DNA of 64,000 nt from Begonia masoniana (Eukaryota > Streptophyta > Magnoliopsida > Cucurbitales > Begoniaceae). Location of the stretch: NCBI GenBank assembly GCA_022432975.1, contig CM039508.1:13982954-14046953 (forward strand), in the 5' to 3' direction. Under the pieces are notes generated by a model, which was not told the DNA's origin, ran no database searches, and saw only the letters and a program-made list of their open reading frames with translations. The translations under genes and the position numbers were made by a program. This document shows positions 1 to 11,580 of this stretch, piece after piece. Every line of letters starts with the position of its first letter. The first letter of the stretch is position 1.

Positions 1-36
1 AGGTTGCTCAGAATTAGGTTGCTCAAAATTAGGTTT
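1..36 (-). mobile_element. Scrap of E4-family gag at the window edge
   Basis: The first bases match the gag region of element E4 near 39118-39138 (shared stretch aggttgctcagaattaggtt). Here a 15-bp unit, aggttgctcagaatt, is followed by a near copy with one change. Satellite begins directly after it. I infer that a larger E4-like fragment on the minus strand lies to the left of the window. Confidence 0.6.
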
Positions 37-124
37 ACTGGTCCTCAATACACGTCGTTCTCGTCACTTCAAGTAAAACCTTGAATGTGAAATGGATAAC
101 TTAGGTTCTAACCACAAGTCATGT
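37..124 (+). repeat. Satellite type A, partial monomer
   Basis: Less than half of one 208-bp monomer, from the cctcaatacacgtcgtt part to aagtcatgt, where the E1 LTR starts. It shows that E1 inserted into, or was joined to, satellite DNA. Confidence 0.85.
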
Positions 125-182
125 TGATGTAGTCAAAGGAGCAACTAAGGACAATCAAGAAGCAATAGGGAGGCAAGATCCA

Positions 183-380
183 TTGATGAATATAGGAGGA
201 CCAATGACGAGATCAAGAACGAAGAAAATAAACAAAAGACTACAAATTTTAATCAAAGACATCCAAGAAAAGGAATCATCACAAAATGTGCAACGAGCAA
301 TAATATTACTAAGTGTTGATGAAGAAGCAAGGACTGGAAAAGAAGCCCAAAACGAAGCCCAAACGAAGTCTCAAAAATAA
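183..380 (+). other. LTR-encoded polyprotein tail with basic PMTRSRTK motif
   Basis: This open stretch near the 5' end of the E1 LTR translates to a lysine- and arginine-rich peptide beginning MMNIGGPMTRSRTKKINK. In E2 and E4 the same position in the 3' LTR is the end of the integrase frame. In E1 only the 5' LTR survives, so this is the copy of the tail and would not itself be translated as part of the polyprotein. The tail is known in CRM elements; its role in targeting is a proposal from the literature, not shown here. Confidence 0.6.
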
Positions 381-651
381 AGACTTCCCACATGGTCACC
401 CAACATGGCACTACTCTAGCCCAAGAGTTTTTAACTTCAAAGTTCTTACAAGTGCCACACCATTGGGCTAGGCCCACAATCTGAATTAAACTTGAGACTC
501 ACGTTACTTAAACCTAAGTTCCGCGGCCACCATCCACTTGCACCACTTTCCAATTTTCCTTCTCTTATTTTGGAAACTTTCCTATTGTCTAATTAGGATA
601 TTTTGATTATTTCTAATTATGTTATTACCTTATTAGTTTTATCCCTTTGCC

Positions 652-659
652 TATTTAAG
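652..659 (+). promoter_or_regulatory. Possible TATA box in E1 LTR
   Basis: TATTTAAG follows a promoter-like AT-rich stretch about two thirds along the LTR, as in the other LTRs of this window. Confidence 0.45.
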
Positions 660-999
660 GGAGGCTTGTAATAGATTTTAGGGACTTTTGAATGAATTGA
701 TTTTTATTAAGCTTTTGCTTTGAGGTGAGATCCTTATAATTCTCTTCTTGAGTTCTTGGATTAGAACTTGATCTTCTTCAAGTGTATTCTTGAAAAGATC
801 GAACTTGATAGCTTAGGTTCAACCAACGAGTTTGGTTCGGGTCTAGCTACTTTTTCTGATAACTTTGGTTCCATCGCTATCTATCGATTGGGGTCAAGTT
901 CCTTCTTCTTATTCTTTTGAATCAATAAAGGCATTATTCCCTTTGAATTCCGTATTGCGTGTTGGGTCTAAGATCTCTAATATCTTAGGTTCATATCAT

Positions 1000-1011
1000 T
1001 GGTATCAAAGC
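1000..1011 (+). promoter_or_regulatory. E1 primer binding site (initiator tRNA-Met type)
   Basis: TGGTATCAAAGC one base after the LTR end. It differs from the usual TGGTATCAGAGC of E2, E4 and E6 by one base, which may be decay. Confidence 0.8.
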
Positions 1012-1870
1012 GAAGGTTCTTCGATTCAAAGAAGCTATCTTTATCATTCTTGTTATTCTTCTTTTCTTCTCCACAAAACCTTTCGATTATTCTATTTTTC
1101 GTTTTAGATCAAAAAAATAAAAAAATTCGAAAAAAAAAAAAATAAAAAAATAAAAATTCCGAAAATTCCGAAAATTCAAAAAGAAAAAAAAAAAAGCTCT
1201 CGTTTGTTAATAACGAGAAACTTCTTTTGTACTGCCAATCGAGAAAGACATATCTTTGCTTGTCTCGAACCCTAGCATCCGAATCTCAAGTCGGATTTCT
1301 ATTTCTGCAAGTTTGCCGGGTTTCAAAAAAAAAATTCGTGAGAATACCTCATTAGTATCGAGGATTCACAACCGGAAACTATTCAAGCTTCTCAAACGTT
1401 ATATCCAGGGATCGATTCTAGCAAACACCTTTAGTGGTTTGACTTTAATCTATTCTCGAAAGTTGGATTTTAAGTTTGAAAGTTTGAAATTTTCACGTTA
1501 TACTTGTTGGATTACATCTTGATTGGGTTCTAACTTTAAGAACCTAAAGAAGAGATTGAGTGGTAAAAGACAAGAGTGTGAGATTATCTTATAAAAGTCA
1601 AAATTTCGAGCGAAACACGAGTGAAGTGACATTGAACGAGTGTAAACACGTGAGGGAGAGGAGAGGTCCATTTAAATTTCTGCATTTCAATTCAGTTATT
1701 TAAATTTCTGTATTTCGATTCAGTCATTTAAATTTCCGCATTTCAATTCAGTCATTTAAATTTCCGCATTTCAATTCAGTTATTTAGATTTTTATTTCAC
1801 AATTTACCTTTTGCGTTTATTTATTGAAAAAAAAAAAAAAAAAAAAAAAAAGAAAAGAAAATTCGGAATC
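1012..1870 (+). other. E1 untranslated leader
   Basis: No coding signal. It has A-rich runs near 1110-1195 and 1826-1852, and four near copies of a short unit (tttaaatttctgcatttcaa type) at about 1670-1800. It also contains the words acacgtgagggagag, which recur in the leaders of E2 and E4 before gag. Confidence 0.7.
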
Positions 1871-2855
1871 ATGAGCGAAGAGGAGAATGAGATTGATATA
1901 AAAATGTTCATGAGGGCCATACACGATCAATACGAGGCTCTTAATCGAAGGATGGAACGTTTGGAGATACCGTCACCTACCAATCCTCGTGAAAAAAAGT
2001 TTGACGACTACTATGACCATGATGAAAAACCATACCGAAAGGAAAGATACGATAAGAACGATCGAGAAGATGGAGATCTTAGTGATATCAAGGTTAACAT
2101 CCCAGCCTTTCAAGGGAAAAGTGATCCCGAAGCCTATTTGGAATGGGAAAGGAAAGTCGATTCTTTACTCGAGTATCGAAACTACACGGAGGAAAAAAAA
2201 GTTAGGTTGGTCACAATGGAGTTCACCGATTATGCCAGCATTTGGTGGGATCAACTAGTCAAAACTCGGAGACGAAACGGAGAAACCCCAATCCGCACAT
2301 GGGAAAGTGTAAAAACAATTATGAGAAAAGGTACGTCCCATCATATTACTATAGGGATTTGTGTCGGAAACTTCAAGGTCTTACTCAAGGATATAAAAGT
2401 GTGGAGGAGTATTATAAAGAAATGGAGATGGCCATGATAAAGGCCGATGTTAACGAGGATGGAGAAGCCACAATGGCAAGGTTTGTGGGAGGGACTTAAT
2501 CGAGAGATTGCCGACATAGTAGATTTACAACACTATTGGACATGGAGGAATTACTACACAAGGCGATCAAAATCGAACGACAACTAAATGCCAAGAAAAG
2601 TGCAAAGGTAAACACAGCGTCAAATAGTTCGTGGAAACCAAATTGGAAAGGAGAGAAGCCAAACCCGAGGGAGGACCACAAAGGAAAAATCGTCGCTAAT
2701 AACTTCAACCCACCTAAAGGAAAGAGCGAGGTTCCAACACTAACTCGGACTAGAGAAGTCAAGTGTTATCGATGCCAAGGAATTGGGCACATTGCATCAA
2801 ATTGTCCCAATAAGCGTGCAATGGTCTTTTTAGAGAATGGTGATATAGAAGTGTG
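1871..2855 (+). pseudogene. gag: E1 gag, frameshifted
   Basis: Capsid and nucleocapsid precursor of the retrotransposon. It starts at ATG 1871 (MSEEENEIDI). Conserved blocks are AYLEWERKV, YASIWWDQL, VPSYYYRDL and EEYYKEME, then a CCHC zinc knuckle CYRCQGIGHIASNC (2764-2805) for RNA packaging. The frame breaks near 2335, near 2495 and again at 2851-2856, where an extra TG in GTGTGAG puts a stop before the protease. The blocks lie in order across frames, so this is one gene with indels. At least some indels may be sequencing error, since the whole left end of the window is indel-rich. Confidence 0.85.
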
Positions 2856-3611
2856 AGTTCAAGCGATAACGAGATGCCATCACTCGAAGATTGTAGTGAC
2901 GTAGACGTGGAGGAACCGGTCAAAGGAGATTTATTAGTCACAAGGAGAGCCTTAAGTGTACAAATTAAGGAGGACGACGACAAAGCCCAAAGGGAAAACA
3001 TCTTTCATACTAGCTGTCATGTCAACAACAAGGTATGTAGCATGATCATCGATAGCGGAAGTTGCACAAACGTGGCTAGTACATTATTGGTCCAAAAGTT
3101 AAATTTGCAAACCAAGCGACACCCAAAGCCGTACAAATTGCAATGGTTGAGCGATTGTGGCGAAATTAAGGTAACAAGACAAGTAAACATCACATTATCA
3201 ATCGGAAAGTACAAAGATGAGATTTTGTGTGACGTAGTGCCAATGCAAGCAACTCACATCCTATTGGGGAGACCATGGCAATATGATAGAACGGTTAAGC
3301 ATAACGGCTACAAAAATGAGTATTCGCTTACTCAAAATGGGAGGTTGGTAATACTAAAACCATTACCACCGTGGGAAGCAAGCTTGGATCAAGAGAGGAT
3401 TGCCAAAGAGATCCAAAATGACAAAAATGGCGTAGTCGAAAATTCAAGCATGAAAGAAGAGAAGAAAAAGACGAAAAAGAAAGAGGAGACAAAAAAGCCG
3501 ATGAGAGGAAAAGTCATAATAAAGAGAGCAAAAAAGACAAAGAGGAAGAAAAGAAATTGGAGGAAGGGAAAAAAAACGAGGGAGAAGAGAGAAAAAAGAG
3601 TGGACTTGTGA
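2853..3611 (+). pseudogene. E1 protease domain and basic linker
   Basis: Retropepsin-type aspartic protease that would cut the Gag-Pol polyprotein. The active site is IIDSGSCTNVAS (Asp-Ser-Gly at 3051-3059) and the flap/C-terminal block is HILLGRPWQYDR. This is the classical DSG form; E2 and E4 have DGG at the same place. After the protease comes a highly charged Lys/Glu linker of roughly 60 residues, ending at a stop at 3611. Reverse transcriptase follows out of frame. Confidence 0.82.
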
Positions 3612-4228
3612 GGAAAGGTGAGGAGATGATTTTGTTACTCTACAAGATGTTTATTTTTCAACTAACGAACTAACAAATTCTCTTCCCATAAGTGTTACCT
3701 CTCTTTTGCAGGAATTTGAAGACATATTTCCAGAGGAATTACCTAAAGGAGTTCCCCCACTTAGGGGAATCGAGCATCAAATCGATTCATCCCCGGAGCG
3801 ACGATCCCAAACCGACCCGCATACCGAGCAAATCCAGAGGAAACCAAGGAAATTCAAAGGCAAGTAGATGAGTTGGTAGAGAAAGGCCTAGTGAAGGAGA
3901 GTCTTAGCCCATGCTCGGTTCGGTTATTTTGGTTCCAAAAAAGGACGGCACTTGGAGAATGTGCGTCGATTGTCGAGCGGTAAATAAAATTACGGTAAAG
4001 AATCGACACCCTATTCCTCGTCTTGATGATATGCTTGATGAACTGTATGGTGCATGTATGTTTTCCAAAATGATTTAAAGAATGGATATTATCAAATTCG
4101 CATGAAACAAGGAGATGAGTGGAAAACAGCTTTTAAAACAAAATATGGTCTTTATGAATGGTGGTTATGCCGTTTGGACTATCTAATGCACCGAGCACGT
4201 TTATGAGATTGATGAATCATGTTTTATA
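3612..4228 (+). pseudogene. pol: E1 reverse transcriptase, N-terminal part only
   Basis: Translating across frames gives the RT lead-in (LQEFEDIFPEE, PPLRGIEHQ, NPEETKEIQRQVDEL), the block [32 protein letters not shown] and [15 protein letters not shown]. It then ends in satellite at about 4229, before the catalytic YFDD. There are at least four frame changes in about 520 bp. Several are consistent with single-base losses. Confidence 0.82.
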
Positions 4229-7200
4229 AACCTTGAATGTGAAATGGATAACTTAGGTTCTAACAACAAGTCATGTAACAATCAACCTCATTTGCTTGAT
4301 ACGTTCAGCTATTATGGAGCAAATCGATTGAAGTAAGTTTCTTATACTTCATCAACGCATTACTAAGTCTTAATTACTCGTCCATGAAGGTTATTGGTTC
4401 CTCAATACACGTCGTTCTCGTCACTTCAAGTAAAAACCTTGAATGTGAAATGGATAACTTAGGTTCTAACCACAAGTCATGTAACACTCAACCTCATTTA
4501 CTTGATACGTTCAGCTCTTATGGAGCAAATCGATTGAAGTAAAGTTTCTTATATTTCATCAAATGCATTACTAAGTCTGAATTACTCGTCCATGAAGGTT
4601 ATAGGGTCCTTAATACACGTCGTTCTCGTCACTTCAAGTTAAAACCTTGAATGTTAAATGGATAACTTAGGTTCTAACCACAAGTCATGTAACACTCAAC
4701 CTCATTTGCTTGATACGTTCATCTCTTTTTGACCAAATCGATTGAAGTAAAGTTTCTTATACTTCATCAAACGCATTATTAAGTCATAATTACTCGTCCA
4801 AGAAGATTATTGGGTCCCAATACACGTTGTTCCCATCAATACAAGTAAAACCTTGAATGTGAAATGCATAACTGAGGTTCTAACCACAAGTCAAGTACAC
4901 TCAACCTCATTTGCTTGATACGTTCAGCTCTTTTTGAGCAAATCGATTGAAGTAAAGTTTCTATACTTCATCAAACGCATTACTAAGTCTGAATTACTCG
5001 TCCATGAAGGTTATTGGGTCCTCAATACACTTCGTTCTGATCACTTTCAAGTAAAAACCTTGAATGTGAAATGGATAACTTAGGTTCTAACCACAAGTCA
5101 TGTAACACTCAACCTCATTTGCTAGATACGTTCAGCTTTTTTGGAACAAATCGATTGAAGTAAAGTTTCTATACTTCAGCAAACGCATTACTAAGTCTGA
5201 ATTACTCGTCCATGAAGGTTATAGGTCCTCAATACACGTCGTTCTCGTCACTTCAAGTTAAAACCTTGAATGTTAAATGGATAATTAGGTTCTAACCAAA
5301 AGTCATGTAACACTCAACCTCATTTGCTTGATACGTTCATCTCTTTTTGACCAAATCGATTGAAGTAAAGTTTCTTATACTTCATCAACGCATTATTAAG
5401 TCATAATTACTCGTCCAAGAAGATTATTGGGTCCTCAATACACGTTGTTCCAATCAATACAAGTAAAAACCTGAATGTGAAATGCATACTGAGGTTCTAA
5501 CCACAAGTCAAGTACCACTCAACCTCATTTGCTTGATACGTTCAGCTCTTATGGAGCAAATCGATTGAAGTAAAGTTTCTTTTACTTCATCAAACGCATT
5601 ACTAGTCTGAATTACTCGACCATGAAGGTTATTGGATTCTCAATACACGTCGTTCTCGGTCACTTCAATTTAAACCTTGAATGTGAAATGGATAACTTAG
5701 GTTTCTAACCACTAGTCATGTAACACTAACCGCATTTGCTTGATACGTTCAGCACTTTTGGAGGAAATCGATGAAGTAAAGTTTCTTATACTTCATCAAA
5801 CGCATTACTAAGTCTTAATTACTCGTCCACGAAGATATTAGGTCCTCAATATACGTCGTTCCCATCACTTCAAGTTTAAACCTTGAATGTGAAATGCATA
5901 ACTTAAGTTCTAACCACAAGTCATGTAACACTCAACCTCATTTGCTTGATACGTTCAACTCTTTTGGAGCAAATCTATTGAAGTAAAGGTTCTTATACTT
6001 CATCAAACGCATTCATATGTCTTAATTACTCGTCCATGAAGATTATTGGGTCCTCATACACGTCGTTTCCGTCACTTCAAGTAAAAACCTTGAATGTGAA
6101 ATTGATAACTTAGGTTCTAACCACAAGTCATGTAACACTCAACCTCATTTGCTTGATACGTTTAGCTCTTTTGGAACAATCGATTGAAGTAAAGTTTCTT
6201 ATACTTTATTAATCGCATTACTAAGTCTGAATTACTCGTCCATGAAGGTTATTGGGTACTCAATACACGTCGTTCTCGTCACTTCAAGTTAAAACCTTTA
6301 ATGTAAATGGATAAGTTAGGTTCTAACAACAAGTCATGTAAGACTCACCCTCATTTGCTTGATACGTTCAACTCTTTTAAAGCAAATCGATTGAAGTAAA
6401 GTTTCTTATACTTCATCAAACACATTACTAAGTCTGAATTACTCGTCCATGAAGGTTATTAAGTCCTCAATACACGTCGTTCTCGTCAATTCAAGTTAAA
6501 CCTTGAATGTAAAATGCATAACTTAGGTTCTAACCACAAGTAATGTACACTCAACCTCATTTGCTTGCTACGTGACTCTTTTGGAGCAATCGATAGGAAG
6601 TAAAGTTCTTATACTTCATCAAACGCATGACTAAGTTCTTAATTACTCGTCCATGAAGATATTGGGGTCCTCAATACAAGTCGTTTTCCGTCACTAGCAA
6701 GTAAAAAGCCTTGAATGGAAATAGATAACTTAGGTTCTAAACCACAAGTCAATGGTTAAACACGCAACTCATTTGCTTGAACCGGTCAGCACTTTTGGAA
6801 CAAATCGTATTGAGAAGTAAAGTTTCGTATACTTTATTAAACGCATTAATAAGTTTGAATTACTCGTCCATTGAAAGGTATTTGGGTACTAAATACACGT
6901 CCGTGTCTCGTCAACTCAAGTTAAAACCTTGAATGTGAAATGGATAAGTTAGGTTCTAACCACAAGTCATGTAACACTCACCCCTCATTTTGCTTGATAA
7001 CTTTCAGCTCTTTTGTTGCAAATTCGATTGGGAAGTAAAGTTTCTTATACTTCATCAAACGCATTACTAAGTCTGAATTACTCGTCCATGAAGGTTATTA
7101 AGTCCTCAATACACGTCGTTCTCGTCACTTCAAGTTAAAACCTTGAATGTGAAATGGATAACTTAGGTTCTAACCACAAGTCATGTAACACTCAACCTCA

Positions 7201-7230
7201 TTTGCTTGATACTTTCAGCTCTTTGGGAGG

Positions 7231-7310
<80 letters not shown>
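7231..7310 (+). repeat. 80-bp poly(A) tract inside a satellite monomer
   Basis: A run of A broken by a single G at 7263. It replaces the short stretch between ctcttt(t)gg and caatcgattgaag in one monomer. No flanking duplication or retroposed sequence is visible. Either a homopolymer expansion or an assembly/sequencing error. Confidence 0.9.
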
Positions 7311-7311
<1 letters not shown>

Positions 7312-10263
7312 AATCGATTGAAGTAAAGTTTCTTATACTTCATCAACGCATTACTAAGTCTAAATTACTCGTCCATGAAGGTTTTGGGTCCTCAATACAC
7401 GTCGTTCTCGTCACTTCAAGTAAAAACCTTGAATGTGAAATTGATAACGTAGGTTCTAACCACAAGTCATGTAACACTCAACCTCATTTGCTTGATACGT
7501 TCAGCTCTTTTGAGCAAATCGATAGAAGTAAAGTTTCTTATACTTCATCAACGCATTACTAAAGTCTAATTACTCGTCCATGAAGGTTATTATGGGTCTC
7601 AATACACGGTCTCGTCACTTCAAGTAAAAACCTTGAATGTGAAATGGATAAACTTAGGTTCTACCCACAAGTCATGTAACACTCAACCTCATTTGCTTGA
7701 TACGTTCAGCTCTTTTGGAGCAAATCGATGAAGTAAAGTTTCTTATACTTCATCAAACGCATTACTAAGTCTTAATTACTCGTCCATGAAGGTTATTGGG
7801 CCTCAATACACGTCGTTTCTCGTCACTTCAAGTAAAAACCTTGAATGTGAAATGATAACTTAGGTTCTAACCACAAGGTCTATGTAAACACTCAACCTCA
7901 TTTGCTTGATACGTTCAGCTCTTTGGAACAAATCGATTGAAGTAAAGTTCTATTCCTTTATTAAACGCATTACTAAGTCTTGAATTACTCGTCCATGAAG
8001 GTTATTGGGGACTAATACACGTCGTTCTCGTCAACTTCAAGTTAAAACCTTTGAATGTGAAATGGATAACTTAGGTTCTAACCACAAGTCATGTACACTC
8101 AACCTCATTTGCTTGATACGTTCAGCTCTTTTGAGCAAATCGATTGAAGTAAAGTTTCTTATACTTCATCGAACGCATTACTAAGTCTTAATTACTCGTC
8201 CAAGAAGATTATTGGGTCCTCAATACACGTCGTTCTCGTCACTTCAAGTAAAAACCTTGAATGTGAAATGGATAACTTAGTTCTAACCACAAGTCATGTA
8301 ACACTCAACCTCATTTGCTGATACGTTCAGCTCTTTTGGAGCAATCGATTGAAGTAAGTTTCTTATACTTCATCAAACGCATTACTAAGTCTAATTACTC
8401 GTCCATGAAGGTTATTGGGTCCTCAATACACGTCGTTCTCGTCACTTCAAGTAAAAACCTTGAATGTGAAATGGATAACTTAGTTCTAACCACAATCATG
8501 TAACACTCAACCTCATTTGCTTGATACGTTCAGCTCTTTTCGAGCAATCGATTGAAGTAAAGTTTCTTATACTTCATCAACGCATTACTAAGTCTGAATT
8601 ACTCGTCCATGAAGGTTATTGGGTCCTCAATACACGTAATTCCTCTCACTTCAAGTAAAAACCTTGAATGTGAATGGATAACTTAGGTTCTAACCACAGT
8701 CATGTAACACTCAACCTCATTTGCTTGATACGTTCAGCTCTTTTGGAGCAAATCGATTGAAGTAAAGTTTCTTATACTTCATCAAACGCATTACTAAGTC
8801 TTATTACTGGTCCATGAAGGTTATTGGGTCCTCAATACACGTCGTTCTCGTCACTTCAAGTAAAAACCTTGAATGTGAAATGGATAACTTAGGTTCTAAC
8901 ATGAAGTCATGTAATCACTCCATCTTTTTCACGAGTCTATAACTCAACTCTCCTTGCTTGCTACGTTCATGCTCTTTTGGAGTAAATCGATTGAAGTAAA
9001 GTTTCTTATACTTCATCAAACGCATTACTAAGTCTTAATTACTCGTCCATGAAGGTTATTAAGTCCTCAATACACGTCGTTCTCGTCACTTCAAGTTAAA
9101 CCTTGAACGTGAATGGATAACTTAGGTTCTACCACACGCTCAATGTACCACCTCAACCTCATTTGCTTGATACGTTCAGCTCTTTTCGAGCAACATCGAT
9201 TGAAAGTAAGTTTCATTTATTACTTCATCGTACGCATTACTAAGTCTGAATACTCGTCCATGATAGGTTATTGCGTCCTCATACCCGTAATTCTCATCAC
9301 TTCAAGTAAAACACCTTGAATGTGTGAATGATAACTAGGTTCTAAGCCACAAGTCAATGTAACACTCAACCTCATTTGCTTGATACGTTCAGCTCTTTTG
9401 GAGCAACATTCGATTGAAGTCAAGTTTCTTATTACTTCATCAAACGGATTACTAAGTTCTTAATTACTGGTCCATGCAAGTTATTGGGTTCCTCAAGTAC
9501 ACGTTGTTTTCTCGTCACTTCAAGTTATAACCCTTGAATGTGAAATGGAAACTTAGGTTCTACCCTAAGTCATGTAACACTCAACCTCATTTGCTTGATA
9601 CGTTCAGCTCTTTTGGAGCAAATCGATTGAAGTAAAGTTTCTTATACTTCATCAAACGCATTACTAAGTCTTAATTACTCGTCCATGAAGGTTATTGGGT
9701 CCTCAATACACGTCGTTCTCGTCACTTCAAGTAAAAACCTTGAATGTGAAATTGATAACTTAGGTTCTAACCACAAGTCATGTAACACTCAACCTCATTT
9801 GCTGATACGTTCAGCTCTTTTGGAACAAATCGATTGAAGTAAAGTTTCTTATACTTCATCAAACGCATTACTAAGTCTTAATTACTCGTCCATGAAGGTT
9901 ATTGGGTCCTCAATACACGTCGTTCTCGTCACTTCAAGTAAAAACCTTGAATGTGAAATGCATAACTTAGGTTCTAACCACAAGTCATGTAACACTCAAC
10001 CTCATTGCTTGATACGTTCAGCTCTTTTGGAGCAAATCGATTGAAGTAAAGTTTCTTATACATCAACAAACGCATTACTAAGTCTGAATTACTAGTCCAT
10101 GAAGGTTATTGGGTCCTCAATACACGTCGTTCTGTTACTTCAAGTTTAAAACCTTGAATGTGAAATGCATAACTTAGGTTCTAACACAAAGTCATGTAAC
10201 ACTCAACCATCATTTGCTTAATACGTTCAGCTCTGTTGGAACATATCGCTTGAAGTAAAGTTT

Positions 10264-10268
10264 CTTAT
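10264..10268 (+). repeat. E2-left 5' target site duplication
   Basis: CTTAT, repeated at 16841-16845 after the 3' LTR. The joined site (agtttcttatacttcatc) is a normal satellite monomer, so the insertion can be read precisely. Confidence 0.9.
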
Positions 10269-11005
10269 TGATGTGGGCAAGGATGCCATTGAAGAAGAAT
10301 TAGGCCAAGAAGAATACTTAATGAAATTGAAAATACCAAATGGACCTATCACTAGAGCTCGGGCCAAGAAACTTCAATAAGAAGTCCAAAATACCTTATT
10401 TCAAGAACCAAGACCACTTGAAGAAATGGGCTTTAAAGTTATTAATGTGCTACAAATACAAATGAAGTTTGATTAGGCCCAAATGATCACCAATTCTGCA
10501 AAGAAGGCTCTAGAAGGAGGTAATTTCGAAGTGACATCCACTAGGCATTTAATATTGTCATAGAGAAGGCCAAAGGGTGTTTTGATGGTTTCCAAAGAAG
10601 GCTGAACCTAGACTATATTAGTAGCAATGTTCTTTCTCATCTTTTCAAGGCTATTTAATGCCTATTCTAGACTATTCTTGTAAGCCTATAAATACTTGGG
10701 AGTTCTTCATTGTAAGACACACTAGAATGAGATTTATCTTGTGAGAATTTCCTCCAAGGTTGTTCTTCTGTAGCACTTGCGGAAATTTCAAGTGCAACCA
10801 CTTGATTTCCAACCCTTATAATATTGGTTTCTTGCTCTTCCATTGCAACGGGGTCAATATTCCTTTCTTGATACTATTGGTTTCTGGTTGTTATATAACC
10901 ACGGGGTCAGTAGTCCTAAACTTTGAAACTACTATTGGGGGATCCTGAAGTTGATTCCATCTATTGACGTTGGGTCTCACAACACGTTTGTTGAGGTTTG
11001 CATCA
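10269..11005 (+). repeat. E2-left 5' LTR
   Basis: 737 bp, TGATGTGG...TTTGCATCA. The start encodes the polyprotein tail including GPITRARAK, here interrupted by an in-frame TAA near 10378. TATAAATA lies at 10687-10694. Confidence 0.93.
10687..10694 (+). promoter_or_regulatory. TATA box of E2-left 5' LTR
   Basis: TATAAATA followed by cttgggagttcttcattg. The same box is conserved in the 3' LTR and in both LTRs of E2-right. Transcription would be expected to start a few tens of bases downstream. Confidence 0.65.
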
Positions 11006-11007
11006 TT

Positions 11008-11020
11008 TGGTATCAGAGCC
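11008..11020 (+). promoter_or_regulatory. E2-left primer binding site
   Basis: TGGTATCAGAGCC two bases after the LTR, matching the 3' end of plant initiator tRNA-Met, the usual primer of these elements. Confidence 0.88.
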
Positions 11021-11580
11021 TAGACATCCAATTGAGGTTTTCTTTATCGTCTAGTGCTTCCATTATTTTTATTTCAATTTCCTCTTTGTTGTTGATCCAT
11101 AATTTCATATCTTTGTTCTTGCTCCCATTGCTAGTTTATAAAAAAAAAAAGAAAAAAAAAGAAAGAAGAAAAAAAAAAGAAAAGAAGAAAAGAAAAGAGG
11201 AAAAAGAAATTTCTTTATTCCGTTATCATATATATTTTTTTGTTTCAAAATCCGTGGTATCAATCTTATTGTGACCATATTTCTTCCATTCCTTCTTTAT
11301 TTTGCATCCCATTGCTTTTCATCTCACTAAGAAATCTATATTTTAAGTGTGTTGGTTTCATTTGTTTTGCTTTGATATTTACCTTGCTTAGTTTTCTCAA
11401 CAACTTGAGGAGGAAAGTGAGTGGAAAAAGGCAAGAGTTGGTGAGCTTATTAGAGGATAAAAGCCGAAATCCATGTGAGTAAACACGAGTGCTCAAGAAC
11501 CATATTTGAGTGTATACACGTGAGGGAGAGGTGAGGTCCTTTTTTTTTTTTTACTTACACTTTTACACAGATTTTACAAC
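11021..11580 (+). other. E2-left untranslated leader
   Basis: Non-coding. It holds a long purine tract of A and G (about 11139-11210) and the conserved words gtgtatacacgtgagggaga shortly before gag. Open frames within it are low-complexity and not supported. Confidence 0.75.

Larger units (their letters stand above)
125..998 (+). repeat. E1 5' LTR
   Basis: 874 bp, bounded by TG (125) and CA (998) and followed after one base by the primer binding site. It is related to solo LTR E3 in reverse complement: both hold the words aaggaacttgaccccaatcg and gaaccaaagttatca near the 3' end. Confidence 0.88.
125..4228 (+). mobile_element. E1: CRM-like Ty3/gypsy retrotransposon, 3'-truncated in RT
   Basis: Order seen: LTR starting TGATGTAG and ending TCATATCA, primer binding site, A-rich leader, gag with zinc knuckle, aspartic protease, start of reverse transcriptase. 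The sequence then changes inside RT, just after the residues MNHVL, straight into satellite. RNase H, integrase and 3' LTR are absent. The wording of the gag, PR and RT motifs closely follows elements E2 and E4, and the LTR encodes a basic motif like theirs, so I place it in the CRM-like chromovirus group. Several frameshifts make it dead. With only one end present no target site duplication can be tested. Confidence 0.88.
4229..10268 (+). repeat. Satellite array, type A, about 29 monomers, indel-rich
   Basis: Head-to-tail monomers of about 205-208 bp in which words such as aaccttgaatgtgaaatgg, ctcaacctcatttgcttg and attactcgtccatgaagg recur once per unit. Quality is uneven: 6540-6960 and 8900-9560 are full of one-base indels while 9600-10010 is nearly clean. 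Local three-monomer duplication is visible (the variant atacaagtaaaacc at about 4840 and 5460). About 40 bp of abnormal sequence sits at 8901-8955 inside one monomer. Short open frames here are chance readings of the repeat. Confidence 0.95.

Noticed and set aside
7206..7562. Open frame with a long polylysine run
   Set aside because: It is a poly(A) tract plus satellite; the same peptide endings recur in other monomers.
10951..11274. Frame over the E2 leader and its minus-strand twin at 61086-61529
   Set aside because: Spans the LTR end, PBS and purine tract; low complexity, upstream of the real gag start.
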